Part shown: piece by piece, positions 1-64,000 of the stretch
How the letters are laid out: each line of letters starts with the position of its first letter
How positions within the stretch are numbered: the first letter of the stretch is position 1
NCBI RefSeq assembly: GCF_037975245.1
Contig: NC_092577.1
Coordinates: 13,943,013 to 14,007,012 of the forward strand
Direction: 5' to 3'
DNA from: Apostichopus japonicus
Lineage: Eukaryota; Echinodermata; Holothuroidea; Aspidochirotida; Stichopodidae
Length of the DNA stretch: 64,000 nt
Program-made: the position numbers and the translations under genes
The notes under the pieces: generated by a model
Database searches by the model: none
Seen by the model: only the letters and a program-made list of their open reading frames with translations
What the model was told of the DNA's origin: nothing

Positions 1-962
1 ATAAAAAACAGAGGTAAAGAGGATAATGAAAAAGAAGAACGTTAATGTTTACTTCATACCACAAATCTCTTTTATGAAGTTATCAGCATGCGGGATCATA
101 GTATACAATTATGAATACAGTCAAATCAATCATATCTATTTTTTTAGAGCATTACGTGATATCGGTGGATATACATTGTCGTCTCGAACCCACAGATAGG
201 TGATAACCGTCATTTTTATATGATGTGTGTACATAATCGTTTGCAACTTGAAATTGTCTGCTATTTGCTCACCGTTCTTATCCATCTACCCACTATTACC
301 AATTTGCTATATATTATGTTACAGCTGTAACTTAAAAGAACATTTTTTTCTTGTTAAACAACTTTACGCATCGCTACATTCTTTGCAAGTTCATTTTATT
401 ACTACTTAGCATCATGAGATATACAGTATATAACAGCTAAAGGTTTTATTTGGTCATGAACCAGACCCGTATCAAGGAACTCTGAATTGTGGGCATCTAC
501 AATTTAAGAAGTGATCACAATATTTGAGCTTAGTGACTGTAAAACTGTAAAGTTTACTTATAGTGGGGGCACACGTGAGGAAATCTTAATTTCCATAACG
601 GGGAGGAATCGCGTTATCACCCCTTCCATCTCCTAGTGCCGCAGCCTAAGAATCTGAAATTATTTCAACCTCAGATATGCTATTCTTTCTTTTTCACTTA
701 TGCCCTGTGTATTCCATATCGTGCATTTCATACCTCTTTACAAAATCGTTTACTTTGAACAATTATTTCGCAACTTGTTTGAATAGCTTTGATACCTATT
801 CATGAAGACCTTTTTCATCGGTTGAATGTTTAATTATTGTATAACTATTGTATTGGCATCACAAACTCAACGGATGTTATTATAACAACATTTACCTGTC
901 TGTATATGCAGCTACTACAATAATTGTAATGTAAGTATGAAGATAGTAATGAAATAACTTAC

Positions 963-58154
<57,192 letters not shown>

Positions 58155-58599
58155 CTAGTTGAAGGAAAGTCACAATTTTGTTAATTCCACAGTGTATTAC
58201 GCAGTAAGGTTCTGTAAGTTTTGTGACCGTATCCTTGTTTTTACATAGACATATACAATTACCAAATCAATTAATAACCCGTGTCGTCAGTGAAGCAAAG
58301 ATAGCAAGTCAAATGTGATTGGTCAATAAACCAATCACGCGATTATGCCAATGAGTTTTGGAAATGAAAACCATATACGCCATTGCACTACCAGCAAAGA
58401 AATAGCTGATAGTTGTAGAAATACGCAAAATGGTCTGTCAAAGTTAAACCTATACAGAGATGATGGCAACAGTTAGTCACAGATAGCCTAAAAAATGACT
58501 GTATATCGTCTATGTGTAACGCTATTTAGCGAATCGACTTTTGACAAGTCCAGTTAGCATTTAGAACTGACATTGTTAATAATGACAGTGGCGATGACG

Positions 58600-58760
<161 letters not shown>

Positions 58761-58859
58761 GGTCATTAGGGATGATGTGGGATGATGATGGATGCTGATG
58801 ATGATACATACATACACCCCAAGCAAGTATTAAATGAATTTCCTAAAGTTAAACTTATC

Positions 58860-60750
58860 AGGTCAGATCATCTACCTGCTATCGATAACATGTAAATCGG
58901 TACTACCTGTTCCATGGTCGGATGGTCGGCCACTAAACCGGCTCCCCTACTGGCTCGCCAGTTAGAAGGCTGATTGGGGATCCAGCAGGATTATGAACAA
59001 GACCTGACAAAGGACAGAGGAACTCTATAGGGAGTCAATGGCCACCCAAAGGAGAAGGTGCCTCCTAAAACACCTGAGCTTGCCAACCCGCACTAGACCA
59101 GTAAAGTATTACGGTCTGAACCTCCTCAACACATGACAGTACAACCAAGTAAAAGGCCCCCAGTCCCCAGCAGCTCAAGGCACTGACAGCAGCCCGAAAG
59201 CTAAAAAAGCAGGGGGTGCTAAGAATCTCTGGGCAAACAGTAGCTGTCTTAAGGAACTATATATTTGTACGACTAATGCAAAAACACTTTGAACTGTTGA
59301 TAAACATAAATTGGGACATTATTAGACTCAGTGAAGTCAGAAGGAAAGAAGAGAAACAATTGCACTACAAAGATCTCTACAACAGTCGGAAAGAAATCCC
59401 TGACACATTATGCAGTGAAATCGAAGACCATATTGAAGACATCACATCGGGTGAAGTTTGTCATGCTATAATAAAAATGAAATAATGGCAAAGCTCCGGG
59501 ACCTGATGACCTTACAGCAGACATCATCAAATGTGGTGGTGATAGAGTGATCCAAGAGATGACCGAATTGTTCAACAACTGCATCAGACAGTCAAATATA
59601 CCACTATGCTGGAAAATGCTGATATCATCATCCTTCACAAAAGAGGTGACAAAAAGAACCTCAAGAACTACAGACCGATCAGCCTACTGTCTCACTCTTT
59701 CAAACTCTTCACCAAAATCATCATCAATAGAATAACAAAGTAATTGGATTAAACACAGCCACAAGAAGAGGCAGGCTTCAGAAGTCATTTCTCCACAATT
59801 GACCATTTACATACAGTGAACCAAAATGTAGAAAAAACAAGATAACAACAGCTGCCACTTTGTCTTTCTTTCATGCTGTGATACCAGCTCTGCAACAACA
59901 AGGGATTGAGAGCACATACACCAGCCTCATGAAAGAAATATACTCAGGAGCCAAATCCACTATCCTACCAACAAGACCGAATCAGATCCCATCAACATCC
60001 ATCGAGGAGTAAGACAGGGAGATACAATATCTCCGAAACTATTTACAGCAAAATTGGAAACTATCTCCAGAAAATTAGACTGGGAAAAATATGGACTGAA
60101 CATAAATGGAAAGAAATTAAATCACCAAAAATCAAAGAAATAGAAGACATGTTGCATTCACTAAATGCTGAAAGCAAAAAGTTGGATTTAAAATTAATCT
60201 AACAAAAACCAAGGTGATGTACAGCAAATTTGCACCTAAACCAGATATTCATAAGGGAAAGAAATACGTCTACCTTGGACAAGAAATCTGGCCAGATGAT
60301 CACCAAATGAAATGAAATCAAAAGAAGAAAAAAAGCAAGCTGGGCAGCTTTCAACATCAACTCACAGGTGCTACAAAACCCCAAGCTACCACTTTGACTT
60401 AAAAGAAAACTATTCAATCAATGTGTTTTGCCAGCAATGACCTATGGATGTGAAACCTGGACACTCACAAAGATGATGGAGAAGAAACTCCAAACAACAC
60501 AACGCAGCATGGAAAGGATGATGCTTGCTGTGAGCAAAAGAGAAAAACAAACATTTGGATAAGACATAAAACAAAGGTGAAAGATGTCATCTTAACAGCC
60601 AAAGAATGCAAATGTAGATGGGAAGGACACATAGGCAGACTCAATGATGAAAGGTGGACAAGTTTGGCGACAGAATGACAACCGATGTGTGGCAGAAGAC
60701 CAGGCAGACCCAAGGCAAGATGGCGAGATGAAATTATGGAAATAGAAGGG
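58860..60750 (+). mobile_element. RTE-clade LINE, degenerate with internal deletion
   Basis: The 5' region includes GTTCCATGGTCGG and CCACTAAACCGGCTCCCC. The endonuclease start reads NWDIIRLSEVRRK; it then jumps near 59,375 to the pre-RT region, losing most of the endonuclease. RT pieces in several frames: GKAPGPDDLTADIIKCGGD, LKNYRPISLLSHSFKLFTKI, EEAGFRSHFSTIDHL. The C-terminal zone reads RWEGHIGRLNDERWT and RRPGRPKARWRDEI, typical of RTE. The catalytic YADD region is destroyed and many stops are present. It ends in a (GAT/GAC)n tail, as RTE elements do. Confidence 0.8.
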
Positions 60751-60858
60751 TACGATGATGATGACGATGATGACGACGATGACGATGACGAAGACGACGA
60801 CGATGACGATGACGATCATGATGATGATGATATATAATGATGATGATGATATATATTT
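60750..60858. repeat. (GAT/GAC)n tail of the RTE remnant
   Basis: Trinucleotide tail directly after the RTE C-terminal coding remnant. Confidence 0.9.
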
Positions 60859-60859
60859 A

Positions 60860-62520
60860 CAGCTTGGAAATAAACATGAAACAGATTTGACATACGGTAC
60901 ATATGATAGGCACCACATGCATAAAACTATAGCACGTTACTACAGCAATGTTAGCCTAGCGGTAATCTTGGAATAGTTCCAATATACAAAAAAGAAAAGC
61001 GAGTTTATGAAACTTACATTATTATTAACTTAACCAAGGTATAGAAGTACTGAAGTTCTGATCAAAATATCCAATTTTTATATGTGATATGTTTTATTTG
61101 CTGGTATACTGCTATACACCAAGCTCAACCTAGCTAAGACTCGTTCTATCTTACTTCTTGAAAATCTCCTTGAAATGATAGGTTTGGAGCTGGCATAAAA
61201 GTTTGTGTTTTTTTATATTTTTTATTATAATTATATCTTTCAATGAAACGTTGCTTTATTTGAATCAGTTGTATTCAGGTTTCAGGGAGTCAATGACTTT
61301 ATACTAGCTTTGCTGCTACACACAACGTCAATCGTTCTTCTTTCCTTTTTGAGATCTCTTTGAACAGATACAGCATGCAAGGCTGTCATCAAATACGATG
61401 GGATTTTTTCTACCCTCTTCTTTTTGCATTTTTATTTTTTCATTTTCGTTGGTTTATGGAAATACTTCAGAATTTCAGGTAGCATGCGACTGTGCTTGAG
61501 AAATGATGTGGCAATACTTTCTATTGCAGCTAAATATATGAAGGGTTTTCTTCATTTTAAAAACCGCTTTGTGTTCTGTGACTAAACCACACGAGGAGTT
61601 ACATTTTTTTAATTATTTTATGAAATCGACCCACACCAAACCCATGCATTCAGCTGAATCATATGTGGCGCATGTGTTGATCATGTACGTACTGGGAGTG
61701 TGTTGAACTTGTGTTGTTCATGGATTGAGCATGTATGTATGTACTGGAAGTGTGTTGAACGTGTGTTGTTCATGGTTTGGGCATGTATTAAACATGTATT
61801 ACTCCTAAAGTGTACAATCAATAACCTGATTGTCTGAGTTTCATCTCGCTAGGCCACACAAAAAGGGCATTAGGAGCTTCAGCCCCGGGCCCGGGTTGCT
61901 TTGGAGGCCCAGAAAAATATTGGATAAGGAATAAGATATTCTAAGTTATATCATATACTTGAGGAAAGAACATTAAAGTGAGGCTCCTTGACATATAGTA
62001 ATTATCCCTAGGTCATAACCTGGCACTTGGTCCCCAGGAAGGAGCTGATTGTGTTCATTATTCTCTGGCCCTGTACCGTTTACAACTCACGTAGGACTGT
62101 AATTCCTACTGAGCCCACAAAGTATATGCACTTACCAATCTAACCCTCCGCCTCCTTCCCTATTCAGATTCCGCCCGATTCTAGTCATTGCTGAGTTGCA
62201 GCTTTATGTCGGTAAATGCACTATTGTATGTGTTGTTTCATGACATAATGGTATTTGAAATTCAAACCGATACAATGCCGTGGAAAACTATGTGACGTAC
62301 TGTACATACCGCTATGCACTGCACGTTACCTAATGTGTGTGTAACATCATACTGCAATGGTTGTAAAACATCTACATAATCCGCAATTATACAACCAAAA
62401 GATGCTGGTAGTAACTAAATCTTCTTTATTGTAAACTTGAACTTGAAGTTTGTTCAGGCTTAAAGCTGACGTAAATGTCTTCGGTATGATGTTCCTTTAT
62501 TAATAGTATACGTAACACTA
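60860..62520. other. no gene or recognisable element seen
   Basis: AT-rich unique-looking sequence apart from the two-copy repeat at 61.7 kb. 61,840-61,910 is GC-richer without a clear domain. Confidence 0.4.
61675..61800. repeat. two-copy direct repeat, about 60 bp
   Basis: CATGTA..TACTGGRAGTGTGTTGAAC and TGTGTTGTTCATGG are repeated in tandem. Confidence 0.8.
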
Positions 62521-62549
62521 TAGATGTACCACAGCGGCATTGTATCAGC

Positions 62550-63110
<561 letters not shown>

Positions 63111-63167
63111 ATCGATATGGGTTCACTGGGTTTCCATTTGTCCTGTTTCCTGCCAGATTTCTAACCG

Positions 63168-63834
63168 CAGGCGCGTAGCCAAGGGCGGGGGCGAAGAGGG
63201 AGACCCCCCCCCCCCCTTGAGCATATTCTTTGTATTTTTTATGATATCGAAGTTTTATAGTAGCCGTTAGAAGAGGTTTCAATATTTGTATACCAATAAA
63301 TTAACCGTGTATGAATTTTCGAAAATTCCCTGACCAACATTCTTCATTATACTTCCCTCTACCGGTCTGTTAGGGGTTGAAAGGGGTTGTTCTATATTGG
63401 TTGTCCATAGATAAAATTTTGTGCAACATTATGGGTATATTTTGAAGTGAATTTATTATTCAAATTCTGAACAAATAATGGGCTTAAAACCTTGAAAAGT
63501 GGGGCTGACGGGTATTGTGGGCCGTTACGTAGAATTACCTACAAAAGCAATGATCCACAGGAGATGCGATGAGGTCGAACATGATGACAATCTTGTGTAT
63601 ATATGACTGGTGACAATCTTGCAAAAGGTTATGGATGGAAAAAAAAACTATTGGGAAAAACTTGGTTTCCAGGCAAAGGTGTACATCTGGTTGGTCATTT
63701 TCAAGCCCGAGAAAAGCCATTTCCGGTGATCTGGGGAGCTATCAAAACCAGAAATTTTCTTGTACGCTGCGCGCCAACGGATGGTGGCGCTCCGCTTTTA
63801 TAGTATTTTGTGAATGAAAGTTGTTACGCGCCTG
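63168..63834. mobile_element. second hAT-like MITE
   Basis: Inverted ends CAGGCGCGTAGCC and GTTACGCGCCTG enclose 667 bp with a poly-C tract near 63,205. The interior shares a block with the MITE at 39,445 (TTTCTTGTACGCTNCGC...GGTGGCGCTCCGCT). No clear 8-bp target duplication remains. No coding capacity. Confidence 0.6.
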
Positions 63835-64000
63835 TACCCAAGCAAATGTCCCCCAATATTTGAAACAAATCGCCGCCCTGCCTATGATCATATATAGCTA
63901 ATAAGTTAACCACATTCGGTAGACGAAATTGATTGATAAGAATAAATGGCATTGATTGGGAAAAAAAAGTCGAGGGCATTTAAAACTCCTCTACCTTCCC

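Overview
This is AT-rich eukaryotic DNA. It has no bacterial gene organisation, and its mobile elements are those of a multicellular animal: CR1/L2/Rex1-type and RTE-type LINEs, a Penelope-like element with a GIY-YIG domain, a tRNA-derived SINE, hAT-type MITEs, a foldback element, and many long (TA)n and (GAT)n arrays. An invertebrate, probably marine, fits best; I cannot name the phylum from the sequence alone. No long intact ORF exists. The long ORFs are decayed transposons or simple repeats.

The main result is on the minus strand. Bases 1 to about 42,500 are a diverged tandem array of roughly 0.3-1 kb units. Forty-four units carry the same splice-like structure on the minus strand: a pyrimidine tract ending in AG, an island of 6, 9 or 12 nt, then a 5' splice site (GTAAG in 40 of 44). 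The island sequence varies widely while the flanks are conserved, and every island is a multiple of 3. Upstream on the minus strand lie four more candidates of 9-18 nt with good splice sites (43,258; 45,414; 45,825; 52,221). At 57,066-57,153 there is an exon-like block with an ATG in good context, a 16-residue signal-peptide-like start and a strong donor. It ends in phase 1. Read in phase 1, all 44 array islands and the four upstream candidates are open, junction codons included, and the upstream ones encode cysteines. I interpret this as a secreted-protein micro-exon gene, comparable in architecture to schistosome MEGs or aphid bicycle genes but with no sequence relationship that I can see. 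It runs from about 58 kb leftward off the window edge, with its introns built from the tandem array. This is inferred from sequence; no transcript is seen.

Layout: 1-5.2 kb, array units with a dead CR1/Rex1-like LINE (1,738-4,925). 5.2-18 kb, divergent units with a Penelope-like fragment (10.2-10.8 kb) and a 0.8-0.95 kb duplication containing (TA)n. 18-30 kb, mixed unit types with an L2-like LINE 3' end (21.1-22.07 kb). 30-36 kb, a homogeneous run with mostly 9-nt islands. 36-42.5 kb, mixed units with a clean hAT MITE (39,445-40,093, 8-bp target duplication). 42.5-47.8 kb, a SINE, upstream micro-exons and microsatellites. 47.8-52.16 kb, a foldback element with long, unequal, tandemly repeated inverted arms. 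52.2-58.2 kb, upstream exon candidates among interspersed and minisatellite repeats. 58.6-60.9 kb, (GAT)n and a decayed RTE. 62.5-63.8 kb, (TA)n, an L2-like LINE end and a second hAT-like MITE.
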